A stretch of 64,000 nt of DNA from Lucifuga dentata (GCA_014773175.1 VXCM01000402.1:342281-406280); one strand, 5' to 3'; counted from the first letter of the stretch, positions 12,233-25,072 are shown. Notes: generated by a model not told the origin, from the sequence alone. Numbers and translations: made by a program.

Positions 12233-13708
12233 CGGTCAGAGGAATAAAGTGCAGTGTACAGAGCAGCACGCTGGCTTCATGCAGTCACTGTTGCTACAGA
12301 TTTCACTCATCCATCACTGCTTCACAGATTCTACATCCTCCAGTGTACAACCTACAACTGTCAACACTCTGCCTGATAAATGACTACACCCATGCTCACA
12401 AACAAGTAGAGGAGGAAGGATTAGCAAAAGGAGAGGAAAGGCGGAAAGGAGTAGGAGGAGAAATGTGAATCAGAGCTACAACTTTTTGACAGAATGAACA
12501 ATGGCCTGGTGGGTTTGGTGGAAAAACACTTTTCACTCTAACTCCCTCGTTCAGTTTTAACGCTGCATGTCTGCACTGTGAAATTGACCCCTTAGCAAAC
12601 AAACAGGCGAGAAGAGGGAAACCTTTGGTGCGCTTCCAAGACTAAAAGCTGTCAAAGCACATCTCAGAATTTGGACAATAGGCCACGGCTTCCTTGCAAA
12701 GAGGAAAGGAATCCACCACTTGGGGTTCTGCGGTCCTGTGCTTTCTGTGTCTGCCTGACCACTGATCCCGCTTCACAGGAAAAGTGGGGGAAAGTGTTCC
12801 TATTGTCTGTCAAGATCTTTGGCCTAACTGCACCCTGTCACACAGAACAGCTGGTGAAAACCCATGCTGGGCCTCCATGTAAATGTATATAATTTCCTTT
12901 GCCTTTGTGCTTCCAGGCCTCCTCTTCCTCCCCATATGTAATGCTGAGCAGTTTTTTTTAGTTGTACATTCTGTTTTAGGTCAGCAAACTGGAGAAAGTT
13001 GATTTGCACCTAGAGGCGACATAGAGCGAGACAAACAAAGAGATTAAAGGGTGATAGATTTTATGAGAAGGGAAGCAGACAGTGATGAACAAGGTCATAA
13101 CTCATTGGGTATTCCTCTGAGAAAGCCAGAGGCAAACACTGAATGACTGCAGTGATTCAGATCCAACCAGTGAACCCATCCCCAGGGACAAAGGACACAT
13201 AAAGAGACCCTCAAACTTTTGTAATCTCTTTTTGTGCGGGTCCGTGTTTACGTGTACGCTCACCGGTCACATCCTGTGCCACAGCAAAACACAATCACAT
13301 TTCTATTGAGTTACTGAAGTCAGAGGGGACCTGACAGCATCCGCCTCCTTTGCCCTGAGAGTAACTGGAAGTGAGGATGATTGAATTATCTTCAGGCAGA
13401 AAGGAACATATTGGAATGTGTATCCTCGGATATTGAGGAGCTGCAGACATTGGAAACATAAACTCCATTCTCCTGCTGAATTGATCTCATGTTGCTCTGT
13501 AATTGCATTGGGAAAGTTAGAAAGGGGAAAGGGAAATTACTATAGGTAGCATTGGGGAATTGGGTGGTTCTGTTTTTTTCTCACGGTTAGTCAATTACTT
13601 GACAATACAGAGGGCAAGTGTGGAGTCGGACTTCAAGCACAGTCTTTTACGCAAATGGGTTTTTGATCAATCTGTTATGTGTGGAATAAAGTTCCTTTGT
13701 ATAACTTA
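12233..13708. other. Non-coding, unique
   Basis: No exon, RNA gene or repeat recognised. The sequence is of mixed composition; the short frames on both strands overlap and carry no domains. Confidence 0.5.
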
Positions 13709-13846
13709 CACTAGCATTCAGAAGCTTGGAATCACCCAGAAAGTTTCATGTTTAGATAGAAATTGCTACTTTTATTCACCAAGGTAGTATTAAATTGAAT
13801 GAAATATATAGCCAAGACGTTAATAATGCTGCAAAATACTACTGTT

Positions 13847-13906
13847 GGCCTTAAAGGTAGAGTTTCAAAGAAAATGCCATATCTGAAACCAGCAAATAAA
13901 AAGAAG
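13847..13906 (+). pseudogene. Tc1 transposase fragment, plus strand
   Basis: The frame reads GRVSKKMPYLKPANKKK, very close to the segment found after the HTH domains in vertebrate Tc1 transposases (consensus GRVAKKKPYLKPANKKK, from memory of the family). It follows the left TIR directly and points opposite to the other transposase piece in the same element. Only about 20 codons remain, with no catalytic DDE motif. Non-functional. Confidence 0.7.
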
Positions 13907-14040
13907 TCATCCACCGTCCATTGTGTTCTTTTCCCCATTTTTTCTATTTTATTAATTTTTTGTATTTATTTTTTTGNCCCCCCCCCCCCCCTTTTTTTTT
14001 TGTATTATTTTTCTTTTCTTTTTGTTTGCCAGTTTCAGAT

Positions 14041-14293
14041 GGCCAGCATTGGCCAGCATCCTAGAGTCATCTTTTCACTGTTGCAGATGACACTACATTT
14101 GGTGTGCACTATTTAAGGAAGCAGATAACTGAGGATCTTTAATCTTTCTCAAACAACTCACTCTGATGTACTCACCCTCTTGTGGATGTGGACCTTCTAC
14201 TTCCTTTCCTGTCCTATTTGATCAGGTTTACTCTGTTTTGTCAAGACAGCGGTGGATACCTTTGTATGAAATCTTCTCTTTTATTTTGGCCAT
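14041..14293 (-). pseudogene. Tc1 transposase N-terminal relic, minus strand
   Basis: Reading the minus strand from the ATG at 14293, remnants of the Tc1 N-terminal paired-like HTH region are visible: MAKIKEKISYKGIHRCLDKT, a stop, then SNRTGKE, EYIRVSCLRK, PQLSASLNS and a degraded TVKR-type block. In-frame stops and deletions break it. It ends near a second LKLANKKK-like word beside the homopolymer junction, so the rest of the catalytic domain is lost. Confidence 0.7.
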
Positions 14294-14607
14294 TTCTGAA
14301 CCCAGAATTAAACTTTTGGAATACCGGTACCTTGCAACCCAGTAAAGACAATTTACCTGTTTAATTGAACAGAGTAATGGTTTTCAGGTGTACTAACACA
14401 AATACAAATGTTCTGTAATCACATTAGAGACATCATAGCATTTAATAATGATTAAATCATTCATTTCCAGCAGTAATTGACTTTTGCAACATTATTAAGT
14501 CTCAGCTACATATTTAAATCAACTTAATGCCACCATGGAGAATTAAAAATATCAATTTCTATCAAAGACAAACATTTCTGGATGATTCCAAACTTTGCAC
14601 ACTTGGG

Positions 14608-15280
14608 TATAAATAAGATCAGACTGCAGTTACTTTTCATTCCAACATGATTTCTCATTATGTCTAAAGACTTCCACTTGCTGGATCCCATTACTCCATG
14701 TCTGCATTTAGCTTGAAATTTGATTTACACACATCTCCTGAGACAGCTTTATATAAATCTCTGTGTTACTTTAACCCACATTTTTACCCATCCTTTTGTT
14801 TAAATATACGCACACCATATCCACATCCTCACCCCACATTCTCTTAATCCATTCTGGCGTGATTGCATGATAACACTTGAATTGAAACTGTAATTGTACC
14901 CTTTGTGTGCAGCAAAATTTGCATACTCTACAGAAAACTAAATCAATATTGGGCACTGGGGTGAAACTACCAATCTTCTCCCTGCTCGACACTGTATCCC
15001 TTCAAAGAAATCATCGTCATATTTCAATAAATGTATCTGAATGTTCCATGAGATTTCCTTCTCTGTGCTGATAGATAAAACACAATACTGATTCATCTGA
15101 TAACTAATTCACAAAAGCTTTTATGTTTGCTGTTCTTAATGCCCAGTGTCTGTTAAAGCTTCCACCATGGCTGAATAGATAAACAGAATCCAAATTAAAA
15201 AGATATCACAGGATGTGCAGCGCAGAAACCACAGCAATGAGTGAGAAGGCAAAGATTGATACAATATAAATGTTAGTAGC

Positions 15281-15341
<61 letters not shown>

Positions 15342-15357
15342 CTTGTGGATTTTACTN

Positions 15358-15409
<52 letters not shown>

Positions 15410-16036
15410 CTTGTGGATTTTACTGCCCATCATGACCGTAGAAGAAAACCATAATTGGTGATAAACTGTGTTCAGGTTGAACGTTGCGCTGGTCTGCTTT
15501 TCTTACTGCTTTGCTGGTGTTCAGATGTGTGGTGTGTTTGCCTTCCTCATTAAAGTGCAGCTGTTTACTCCTGTTACTAGGAAACTACAGATGCACCCAT
15601 TAATGTACACACAGATATGAACAATGTTAAGAATCCTCCTATTCCTAATTTCTAATGAGGTAGAATTACATTCACATTACACATAAACTGCAACGAAGCT
15701 GAATTGAAATCCATCTTAAATTGCCTTGTGCAGGTGGTGCAGTTACAGTTCCTTGGCTTAAATACCAAATTTTTGGCCACTTGTCCCATTTTAGACACTA
15801 ATGCAGTGTGAAAGAGCCTGAAGCATCTGCAAATCTTTAGGACGAGCAGGCAAACTCAAGCAACTGACCAACCGAGTTCCATGCCCTCTCACTCTCAAAC
15901 ACACAGCATGCAGCACACTCCACACATACACACCCTGCAGCATTTGGTGGAAGCAGAAGTGAGAGTATTTGTCAAACACTCAGAGGAATCTCACAGATGT
16001 ATTCTTGGTAACCACCTAAAGATTCTTACGCATACA
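14608..16036. other. Non-coding; ATA array and possible 5' flank of the 16037 exon
   Basis: Unique AT-rich sequence containing the (ATA)n array at 15280-15424. The last 150 bases before 16037 could be the 5' untranslated part of the candidate exon, but I see no convincing TATA box or splice acceptor. Confidence 0.45.
15280..15424. repeat. (ATA)n microsatellite split by N at 15357
   Basis: The ATA array is followed by AAACTTGTGGATTTTACT. The array plus this tail appears again after the N (15290-15356 against 15358-15424), the overlap-type duplication seen at other N gaps, so the true array length is unknown. Its translated poly-tyrosine/isoleucine frame is not a gene. Confidence 0.9.
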
Positions 16037-16106
16037 ATGAGTGTATTTCTCGAGGGAAGTTGGGTACTTTGGTTTCTCGCCTGCGCATTAGTCACTCATG
16101 TTTACG
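16037..16106 (+). CDS. Candidate signal-peptide first coding exon
   Basis: From the ATG at 16037 the frame encodes 23 residues: a short N-terminal segment, then a hydrophobic core (WVLWFLACALV) and a small/polar end (THVY-G), the pattern of a secretory signal peptide. The frame meets a textbook donor, ACG|GTGAGT, at 16106/16107. It is left in phase 1 after one base, typical of signal-peptide exons that precede extracellular modules. No matching downstream exon was recognised in this window, so the rest of the gene would lie beyond a long intron to the right. The start context (ACAATGA) has A at -3. I cannot name the gene. It could be chance, but a hydrophobic leader coinciding with a perfect donor is uncommon. 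Confidence 0.4.
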
Positions 16107-17373
16107 GTGAGTTTTCTGCCCACTCGGGAAATTCAGCCTCCTGAGCTATAAACTGTCTTTCCTCCAAAAGCTTTATCCATGAAAAATGTTAAACAGAGAA
16201 TTTTTTTTGTTTTTATGACTAAAAATTTGAGGCACTTTCGCAAAGATGAATGTAGCTGAGGAAATGCAGCAGAAAAAAGTAATATGTGACTTTATCGAGA
16301 CAAGCATGTGCAATGGAGGAATAGGGGAATAGGATAAAATGTGGATATACAGTACAAAGGTGTCTACCCGTGGACATGCAGAACAACATTTTATATTACA
16401 TATCTCTTGATCAGTTTCAGGAAAAATCCTCTTGAGCTCAGAAATGATGCAATGTATGTTTCCAGTAGCAGCACCTGTCCTTTGTATGGAAAAGTGAACT
16501 GGATATGACGAAAGCAAAAGTCAGGAAACTTTCTCACAAATATGATCCATTTCAAACCACCTTTGGCAATCTCTGCACAATGAACATGACTGACACAAAA
16601 AGAAGTTCTTAACACAGAAATAAAAGCCACAGAGAAAAGGTGTTTCTTTATCTGAAAGTGGGAGTAAATGAGAGTTAGCTGCTGTGTCTGCGCCTGCAGG
16701 AGAAGAAGGGCAGGAAGTGAGTGGAGAAATGGAGAGGACAGGGTGAGAGAGAGTGTGGCAGATAAATAAAAACCTTTAGGATTAGTTTCCAATTTATGGC
16801 CGTTATCAAGCCATCAGAAGAAAACAGCTTACGGTAACAGAACAGTGAGAGGTTGTTTGCTGAAGCGGATTACAGCACTAAAAGGATCAGAGGCAAAGCA
16901 GCAGGACCAGTTCAGGTGCTGCTGCAGAGTGATGCGGAGGGTGGATTTTAGGGAAACGATATTACGGAGGACACTCAACCACTGAAAAACATCTATCTAT
17001 CCATGTATCCATCCATCCATCTAACCAGACTTTGTGATATTTCATGGGGATTAGGTTTGTGTTTCAGCAAACCCTCATTTAAAATACAGAGCTGAAAATA
17101 GATGAGGCAAAGAAGTGAAGGAGGAAAGGATTTGGTAAAAAAGGCAGCAAGCTTCCATAAAGTCCTCCGTGGCAAGATTCAGGGATCACCAAGCTAACTG
17201 TCTGACGTCTCAATCGCCAAGATGTATTAAGCCCATCTCCAGTCTGACTTATGAGGAGACCTGCAGGGTGCTGAAGGTCTTATTGGAGAACATGATCCAT
17301 GATGCTGTAATATGTCATGAAGAAGACCGTGACTGCGAGAGATGCTTCACTGGTTAAACTGGTAGTTCTTCTC
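16107..17373. other. Non-coding, possible start of a long intron
   Basis: Begins with the donor GTGAGT. The minus-strand frames at 16173-16517 and 16391-16792 lack domains. A short ATCTATCCATCC tract lies near 16990. Otherwise unique sequence. Confidence 0.45.
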
Positions 17374-18050
17374 TAGGGATGAGCGAGTACACCATTATCT
17401 GTATCTGTTTCCATTAAACCGACTAAATGATCCATATGCATATTTGTACTTGGATGGGCGGGGCTTAGATCATTACTGTTTTTTTTTTTTTTTTTAACCA
17501 GGTTAGTTGGCTAACCATGATATACTGTTTGTCTTGTGATTTCAGGTGATGACGAAGTCTAAATGTGCACAAAATTGCATTAGTACAGTGGATGTATAAG
17601 AATCACTAGTTAACTGCTAGTTAGCTTAGAAGCTAGTAGAAGCTAGTAGAAATGTGCGTTTGTATCAGTATGCTATGTGTGAATGTTCACAGTAAATTAA
17701 CGTGTTTTTGTTTAGCTGTGGACTGAGAATAATGTTGAGCTGAATCTGAGAATAGCAATTATAGCTAATAGATGCTACTATGCTAAACTATAGCTAATAG
17801 ATGCTACTATGCTAGTGTGGACAGAGTGGCTGTGAGTCGTGTGGAGCAGCAGCAGTAGCTCTGTGTAGAGAGGAGCTCTGTGATTGGCTGCCTGGTCATG
17901 TGACACAGCGCTAGTAAGTGCTACCCAATCAGATCTTATTTTCCTTCAACGAGTACGAGTAGTGACACATTTTACTCAGATGGTACTCCTACTTGTAAAA
18001 AGTGCATTATCCGTAGCGGATACTCGTTTCGTACTCGTTGTTCATCCTTA
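17374..18050. mobile_element. TIR element, TAGGGATGA ends, non-autonomous
   Basis: The left end TAGGGATGAGCGAGTAC pairs with the right end, whose complement is TAAGGATGAACAACGAGTAC. Subterminal GAGTAC words repeat inside both ends. The interior has no transposase frame. The terminal TAGGGATG resembles hAT ends, but the flanks give no convincing 8-bp duplication, so the superfamily is tentative. It contains a 26-bp tandem duplicate (17760-17785 and 17789-17814). Confidence 0.6.
17760..17814. repeat. Short tandem duplication, two units of 26 bp
   Basis: The unit containing AGCTAATAGATGCTACTATG occurs twice with a 3-base spacer. There is no N gap here, so this one is probably genuine. Confidence 0.9.
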
Positions 18051-21000
18051 TTCTCAATGTTTTGTCCTTGATAAGCTTGTTGCTTGTATTAAGCAAAGAA
18101 TTAGTTTGTGACATTTTTGTCTGGAAATTAGTACTGCTACGAAACGGAAACTCAGGGTGTTTTTAGACTTTCCGATTCAGGGACTAAATTGTCACAGTGT
18201 TGTTTTTACCGCTCAGTGTGGTTCAGTTTCACACAGGAAAACATCCAGTCAAACCAACATATAACAGCAGAAGTCATGTGAGAACAACCACTCTGCTTTT
18301 TGTCAGACATATCTGGGAAAGAAAGAAAATCAAAACAGAAAGAAAAGTAAAGCTTATTTTACATTCAAAGCTTGTAATTGCTTTAAGGAGGTGATATCTG
18401 ATGAGTGTCTAATAAACCAAAATAATGACTTGCTTAAATGTGATAAACCATATTCTTAAGGATCTTAAACCTTTGACAGTGAGTGTAATAGTGTATACAG
18501 TGTTTTAGTGGTTCTCTGCAAACAGGCCCAGGAAGACTAAAACTCAGAGCTCTGCTGATGGCATTCTGACAGTTTGTGATGACAGGGTCCAGTTAAAAGC
18601 TGCATGAGCTTCAAGACTGATGCTCCCTAAGAGCCTGGACCACAGAGATAGAGCCGTGACTTGTAACCTGGCTGCAGGCAAAATATCATTCAGCTCTACA
18701 AGCTGTCTGAAGAAATAGGCAGGAATGAGTAGATATCCCTGAAGGCAAATGGAGCCCCTCTCAGTTTATCTGTAGCAGCTTTAGCAGCAGCGCTAGCCCC
18801 GCCTGAAGCCTTGAACTCCTAAATCTCTCATTTGGCCAAAGAGGAGGAAAACAGCTTTTCCTTTGGTCTGCTTAAAAGAGAACGAGATTAACATCCGGGT
18901 GACATCTACATAAAAATTCTTTGGATAAGAATCACATTCTGCTGTCCAAAGTGTGATATGAAGACAGATTACATCGACTTTTTTGTGGTTTAATGTTGCA
19001 ATCCAGCGCCGGGCTGTTATTCTTAAAGCCTGAATAACCTTGATGCTGTGCTTTAGGGAGGCAGTAAAGAAAGTTGGAGCTAATAGTGAGCCTCTGTCAG
19101 CATAATCCATTAGGTATGCAGAGGTTATTGGAATTGGGTCTGCAGATTAGATTTTATTTGATCAACATTAAACGTGTCAGCCTCCAGTGGCACATTTTCT
19201 AACATTGGGTGGTTGTGGCCACCCAAGCAAAAAATGACCTCAAATATTTTCTCCCCTTTGGAAATGATCACACGTGTTCGCTGCAGTGATAATATGTGAA
19301 GCACAGGGCACAGCTTATGCATGTGAGATGCTAATGCCACGTGACGTATCAAGCCTCTTACAGGGCGGCATGATGGGCAGTAAAACGCTGGCTGGGACGT
19401 TTTATGGTGCGGGGTTTACAGGACGAGATGCATGACTCGTTTCTTCCCTTTGCCTTTCACTGTTTACAGGTTTGGGAGAGACGTTACGATTTCCATAAGC
19501 CAAATTTGTTGTGCTATCTAGTAAAGGATTTTTACAGTGAAGCTTTTTAGGTAGCAAATGAAAATGAAAATTCATCAAAAGTAAAACTGTGTAAATAATT
19601 TTTAATTCCAAATAAGTAATTCACAACTGCAAATGAATTCTTCTTCCAGTTTTGCTTTGACATGAAAGAGATTCAGTAAATATTATTTTTCATTTAAAGC
19701 ACATGCTAACATTAACGATGAATTGGAGTTTTGAGCGTCTGACCATGAGAAACAAATTAGATTTTAAAAGAATCAAAGATCAAAGACCTAGTCACCTATA
19801 ATGCATTTCCAGAATTTGTGAAGATAGACCTGCTCTCCTAAATTTTATGAATTTTAAAAACTAATTTTCCCACCACACAAGGTTGTTTTAGTTGCCTTAA
19901 TTAGACTTTAAGCAACTAAAGTTGTCTTATTAGCCTTAACTTTACAGTTAGCTAACATTGGGTATGCAGTTCGTGTAAAATCACGCTGGTACTAACACAT
20001 AACCTGTATCAAACTGTACGTTTACATGTATGTTAAAACTCTGATTACATTTGAATTAAGGCAGTAATTCTTAAAGCTTTATGTAAACACATAATTATAT
20101 TGAAATCAGCATTCTTTCTCCAGGTAACAGACTTATGTTATGATTGCAAACCAATTCTTTCGGCCCTGTAAATGTTCAGATCAGAGTAGACCACCTTGCT
20201 GTACATTTCCTCAACAGGTGGACTTTCCCACAGACTCTGATTATACTATGTGTCATGTATATTTATATAAATTCCATGCACATATACATCTTACTTACAT
20301 TATTGCATTATTTGGAGTACAGAAGAATAATTGGAGTACATATAAAGATACTGAGAGTTCATCCGCATTTCACTAAATGAGATGACACCGAGATGTTAGA
20401 GCATAAAAAAATAAGCATCTTGCTGTTAATACCATTTTTCCAGTCAGCAAATCATATTTACGGTAAATCCAACATGATATATGTATTAACCTGGAAAAAT
20501 ATCTTCCTCCACATTCTTCTCCCTCTTTTTCTTTCCTCCTTTTTTGCTTACAAAGACATTTTTATGAGTGCACTCGCCCACACATTTCCACACACACACA
20601 AATGTGCACATGAACACACACTAATTCATTCTGTCTCACTCCATGAAGCGGTTAGTGTGGTGTCCCATGTGTCGGACACATGGGTCATTACCCATCCACT
20701 GGATCACCCTAAATCGCCGGGCACATTCCTCTGCAGACCTGATTGTTTTAATGGACGGCAATAATATACAGACTGCACTGCAGGACCCACAATTGCAGGC
20801 GGATGCATATATTTTTCTTTCATGAAGGGGCGGAGCCTGCATGTTTCTGTCTCTCTGCTTTTATTTACTCTCATCTATGTGTATGTGTGTTTCAGTGTGT
20901 CTCTGAGGAGTAAAATATATCTCCAACACAGCAGTATCACTTGAGTGGGCGGTTATGTTTATTAATCTCCAGATGTAAGAGTATATGTTAGCATGTGAAT

Positions 21001-21279
21001 TATATGTTGCACTCCAGAAACATGTTTAGTCTCAATCATGTTTGGCTCCTTTATGTGCGCTCACGCCCTGCCTTTAGATTGATGCATGTGTTTTCTTGCC
21101 TCCCTGCGGCGGTGTGTTACACACTACAGTTTAGAGAGAACAACAGGAACAGACTGACATTACAACTCTGTGAAGTGTGTTCTGTACTGTAAAAAATATC
21201 CATCTTAAAAAAAATCAAATTGTACAAAGTCCGAAAATCATCCATTTTCCAAAAGGTGTTTTCAAAGATGCATCTCTTG
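18051..21279. other. Non-coding, unique sequence
   Basis: No gene or repeat family recognised. The block 18540-19110 is of intermediate GC and repeat-free. 19600-20140 is AT-rich. A short CA-rich patch lies near 20588-20620. The frames at 20140-20380 (+) overlap each other in two registers and are not supported. Confidence 0.45.
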
Positions 21280-21964
21280 GGCCAGATTCACGTGCTAAGC
21301 GTTAGCGTTGTCGCTGACCTGGGCGTTCAGCGTTCTGTTTGCACATGAGCAGAGTCTGAGCAGCTCCGCTCAACCTCACGCTGACAGGAAGCACTCGTTG
21401 CTAATGACTGTAAAGACAGGATGTAGCGTACACGTGATCTTTGCACATTCGTGGTTAAAGTCGGGTTTTGGTTTCGACTCACGTAGCAACAGACTGCTAA
21501 AAAAAAAAAATGTTTTTTTTTTTGAAAAAATGGCAAATGTGGGTGCATAAAACCTCACATTTCAGAGGTTATATTAACAATTTCAAACCTGTTGTCCTTC
21601 TCTGACTGCTGACACTTTGCCAAGCAAGCACCTTTTTTTTTTTTTTTTTTTTNCATGATATGATTTTAAAGTTGTGCTGTATACTCTACAGATTATAAGC
21701 TTCTCCTCCATTGTTGTGGCGCTTCTGGTTACGTGACTTACAGCAGCGCTCTGATTGGTTGCACGTTGGAAAGGTCAGTGTCGGAAAGGTCAAGGTTCAT
21801 TTAAATTAACTTTGAGCACCACGTCAAAACGGAGAATCTGAGCATCGCGCTGCGCTCAAGGTGGCGTGACGCAATGTTCAGAGTAACCGCTCAGCTCTCA
21901 ATACACAATAATGGAACGCCCAGATCAGTGCAACGCTCAACGGTTATCATGTGAATCCGGCCTT
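21280..21964. mobile_element. TIR element with GGCC-GATTCAC ends
   Basis: The left end GGGCCAGATTCACGTG pairs with the right end, whose complement is AAGGCCGGATTCACATG. Similarity continues through a GCGTT-AGCGTTG-type subterminal block and GGGCGTTC. The interior has an A/T homopolymer (21495-21525) and a T run with N at 21653. There is no coding capacity. A related right-end piece occurs at 53281-53410. Confidence 0.65.
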
Positions 21965-24005
21965 AGTCTGGCTGAACCAGATTCAGGTTCAGTTCCTCCC
22001 TTGTTATGATTTCTTAGGGAACGTCTCAACTCGACATCACACTCAGTTCCAGACCAAAACTACCACATCAAAAAACTTTTGAGGAAATGGTTTCAATCCA
22101 GTCGCAAAGTCTGAACTGGTTCATTGTGGTGTGAACATGATCTGAAGTAGTACTGAACAACTGCAAGCTGATCTAAGATCTACTGATCTGTTGGTCTGTT
22201 GATTGATCAACAAAAACTTCTTCCTGCTTTGACTGTCTCAAACAAGTGTGCAATTGTTGCAAGTGTGCAAAAAAGTTGTGCAAACAAGTTTAAAATCTAC
22301 CTTATTTAATGGAATACAATCATTTTGCATATTTTCAATGCAAAACAAGAAATTTTGAGAATTCCCTGTTACTATTTGATCAAATTTAACATGCAGGAAG
22401 TGTTTCCAGTTCAATGTCAACCCAAAGAAAGCATCATTGAAGAGTAATTATTCCCATTATAATATCCTTTGCAACTGTTTTAAATATTGAGAGATATTTA
22501 GCTTTCAATTTCTGAAAAATAATACAAGGGCAGTAGCAGATATTCACAACTATGGGTGATACCAAAGTAAAATCACCTCGTGTCATTTGCTGATTGTTTC
22601 ATTTTATGTAAAATAATGGCTGGATTTTTGCACTCAGTGCAGGATTAAATAATTTGTTAAGATTGTCACTTTATGCAGCGCTAGCCACAGTAGCCTGCAA
22701 TCCATCCAATCCCCACACACAGCAGATGTATCATACACCCGTCTCACAGTCACGGTCAAACTACCGCACAAGACTACAAACACACACACACACACACTAG
22801 CAGAGTCCTTGCACCCTCATTTAGGCTTAGACAAGGTGATAATTAAAGTCACAGCCTTGGCTCGGCTTGCATCTGTGGTGTGTGTGTGTGTGTGTGTGAA
22901 AGGAAAAAGACGGTAATAAAAANAAAAAAAAAAAAAAACCCTCATTAAATCGCTTCAGCATTCCAATTATCTGACTTCTTCTGCAGGTTTTTCCTGTGTA
23001 TGACATCAATTTTTGTCACGGCTGATTGCAGGGTGGTCAGCTGCCACCCTGCCTGACCCCAAACCTCCAGCTCCGATCCCTCATCCTCTCTCATGTCTCT
23101 AAGCTGATACTTATCCTCCCAAAATTCCTCCGCTCTTCTATCATCACACAGATTTTACGGCTGCTCGGTCAAATATTGGCAGACAGGATATAAACAAATT
23201 TTTTTACCTCTGAGAATAAAAGGTTTTAGTGCAAATCATTATGTCTCCCCATATGTGGAAAAGAGAGAAAAATGTCAGAGTGTGGCTGAGCAGATCTTCC
23301 AAATTCCCTGATGTGACATTTCTCCACTGTCTGATGTATGATTTCATTACTGTCACACATCTATGACATTTTACTAAGCTGGAAATCAATGGTACTCAAT
23401 AGAAGGGCTGTAACCCATAATAAATAATCTGAAACCCTCTTATCTTCCCTTCTATGTTACATTAGACGTAAAAAGAAGGAAAGATCTTACTGATAGGTGG
23501 AATAAAAGAGAAGGATAAAAAGGGGACATAAGCAGATTTTGATAAGGATAACATATGCAGAAAGCAAAGCTGTAAAACTAAGCGAGAAGGCAGAAAAGAG
23601 ATGAGAAAAGATAAGCATGAGCAAAGATTAGTACAGAGAAATGAAACGATAAAAGAAAACTGAAGATTAAGTTACTGGGAAGCAAATGGGAGAGATCAGA
23701 ATAAAATGATAAAGTAAAGATGAGGAGGATAAGGAGGAGTACAAAAAGAACCACGGATGTGCTGGAACCTGTTGCTTCCTCCAGGCGGGCGAAAGGGCAT
23801 CTTTAATCCCCTGGTTGGTGCGTGCAGCCTGGCCATGCAGGATAAACACCGTGCACACACATGCACACACATACACATAAATCACTTGTCTTGAAGTGTG
23901 GAGCAGCAGGATTCACCACTATAGCATCTGTGCTTAAACCTGAAGCTCCATCCCTGACACCAGACACACGCTCACCAAGCTGCTGGAGCTACTGGGAGAT
24001 GTTCT

Positions 24006-24040
<35 letters not shown>

Positions 24041-24426
24041 CGAGCTCATTTTAGCTGCTGCAGCTGCTGAAGGAAGTCGCTCTGGTGGAAACCAACAGAT
24101 CAACTGCTTCAGCTCAATATGTTGAGAGGAAACATGCTCAAGCATTGTGCAGAACTATCTGCTGCTGAAATATATATGTGATAAAATATGTGCTAATCTT
24201 GTGTTGAGGCTTTTCAGGATGATTATTATTATTATTATTTACCATCTTAGTTCAAATACGTTTGTTCTCACCTCTTCAAACGCAAGGAGGAAATCTCAGC
24301 TCATATAACGTGCTCTAAACAAGCTTCACCTGATTTTTGTGATGATAATATGAAAAATGTAACATGTTTTATTGGTGATTGCAGAAGTTAACAGCACAAC
24401 TTAACTGCAGTGAGTATAATGCTAGC
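21965..24426. other. Non-coding with CA/GT microsatellites
   Basis: CA array at 22775-22797, GT array at 22877-22898, A run with N at 22923, and GT array at 24008-24038. The block 23450-23760 is purine-rich. No gene supported; the minus-strand frames around 23667-23885 are antisense to the purine-rich tract. Confidence 0.5.
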
Positions 24427-24430
24427 TTAA

Positions 24431-25068
24431 AGGACCATACCATCATTTTGCATGTTTGAGCCTAATATATTCAATTTTCATAGACATTACGTTACTGACA
24501 ATCATTTTCCAAAGGATAAAACTGTATTTCAGCTTTAAAGATATTTTGCAAAACCTCTTAATCTTTCAAAATCAAATATTCAAGCGATACACCCACCTTA
24601 AAAATCCATGTTTCTCCTGCTAATAGTTACGCAGCCTTCACAAACGTTTAAATTTTTCCATAAGCGCAGGTCTTCTTTTGGGACTATATTCCCCGGTGGA
24701 GACATACATTCATTCTACACTTTTTATCGCACTTAAATGCTAAAATTACGTAGCTTCTAAAAAAAACAAAAAAAATGAATACACGTCTTGTTGGCGATGA
24801 TGGATTACCTATCCCAAGAACGTTTCAAGTATCAAAAAGTTGNGAATACACGTCTTGTTGGCGATGATGGATTACCTATCCCAAGAACGTTTCAAGTATC
24901 AAAAAGTTGTTTTTAACAGCGTACCAGAATGAACTGAAACCAATGGCAGTCTGCAAGGTAGGAAAAACATTTTAATTCACTGTTCCAGTTGTATGCTTTG
25001 GGAAATGATTACCAGTAATGTTACGTGTATGAAAAAGACTCAAACATGCAAAATGGTGGTATGGTCCT
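24431..25068. mobile_element. Rep-A TIR element, complete, TTAA-flanked
   Basis: It starts AGGACCATACCATCATTTTG and ends with the inverted counterpart (complement AGGACCATACCACCATTTTG). Inverted similarity runs for roughly 85 bp through GCATGTTTGAG and ATTACTG-AATCATTT. TTAA lies directly outside both ends (24427-24430 and 25069-25072), the target duplication known for piggyBac elements. The AGGACC terminus is not the usual piggyBac CCC start, so the superfamily is left open. There is no transposase. An N at 24843 with 66-bp duplicates on each side inflates its length. Confidence 0.8.
24777..24909. repeat. Exact 66-bp direct duplicate around N (24843)
   Basis: 24777-24842 equals 24844-24909. 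Other Rep-A copies (51167-51898 and 55697-56320) have this segment once, which shows the second copy is an assembly overlap. Confidence 0.92.
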
Positions 25069-25072
25069 TTAA

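Larger units (their letters stand above)
13709..14607. mobile_element. Tc1-like transposon relic with long TIRs, rearranged
   Basis: Long inverted repeats of roughly 130-150 bp bound the element. The left arm contains TTGGAATCACCCAGAAAG. The complement of the right arm contains TTGGAATCATCCAGAAAT. Both then continue through GATAGAAATTG and a GCAAAA-ACTGCTGG-like inner end. The interior holds two degenerate Tc1 transposase pieces on opposite strands (14041-14293 minus, 13847-13906 plus), meeting at a T/C homopolymer with a single N at 13977. It is either an inverted rearrangement or a misassembly across the gap. Confidence 0.75.

Noticed and set aside
15206..15433. Poly-tyrosine/poly-isoleucine frame
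   Set aside because: Translation of the ATA microsatellite.
17366..18058. 8-bp target duplication for the TAGGGATGA element
   Set aside because: Flanks TTCTTCTC and TTCTCAAT match too poorly, so the hAT assignment was left tentative.
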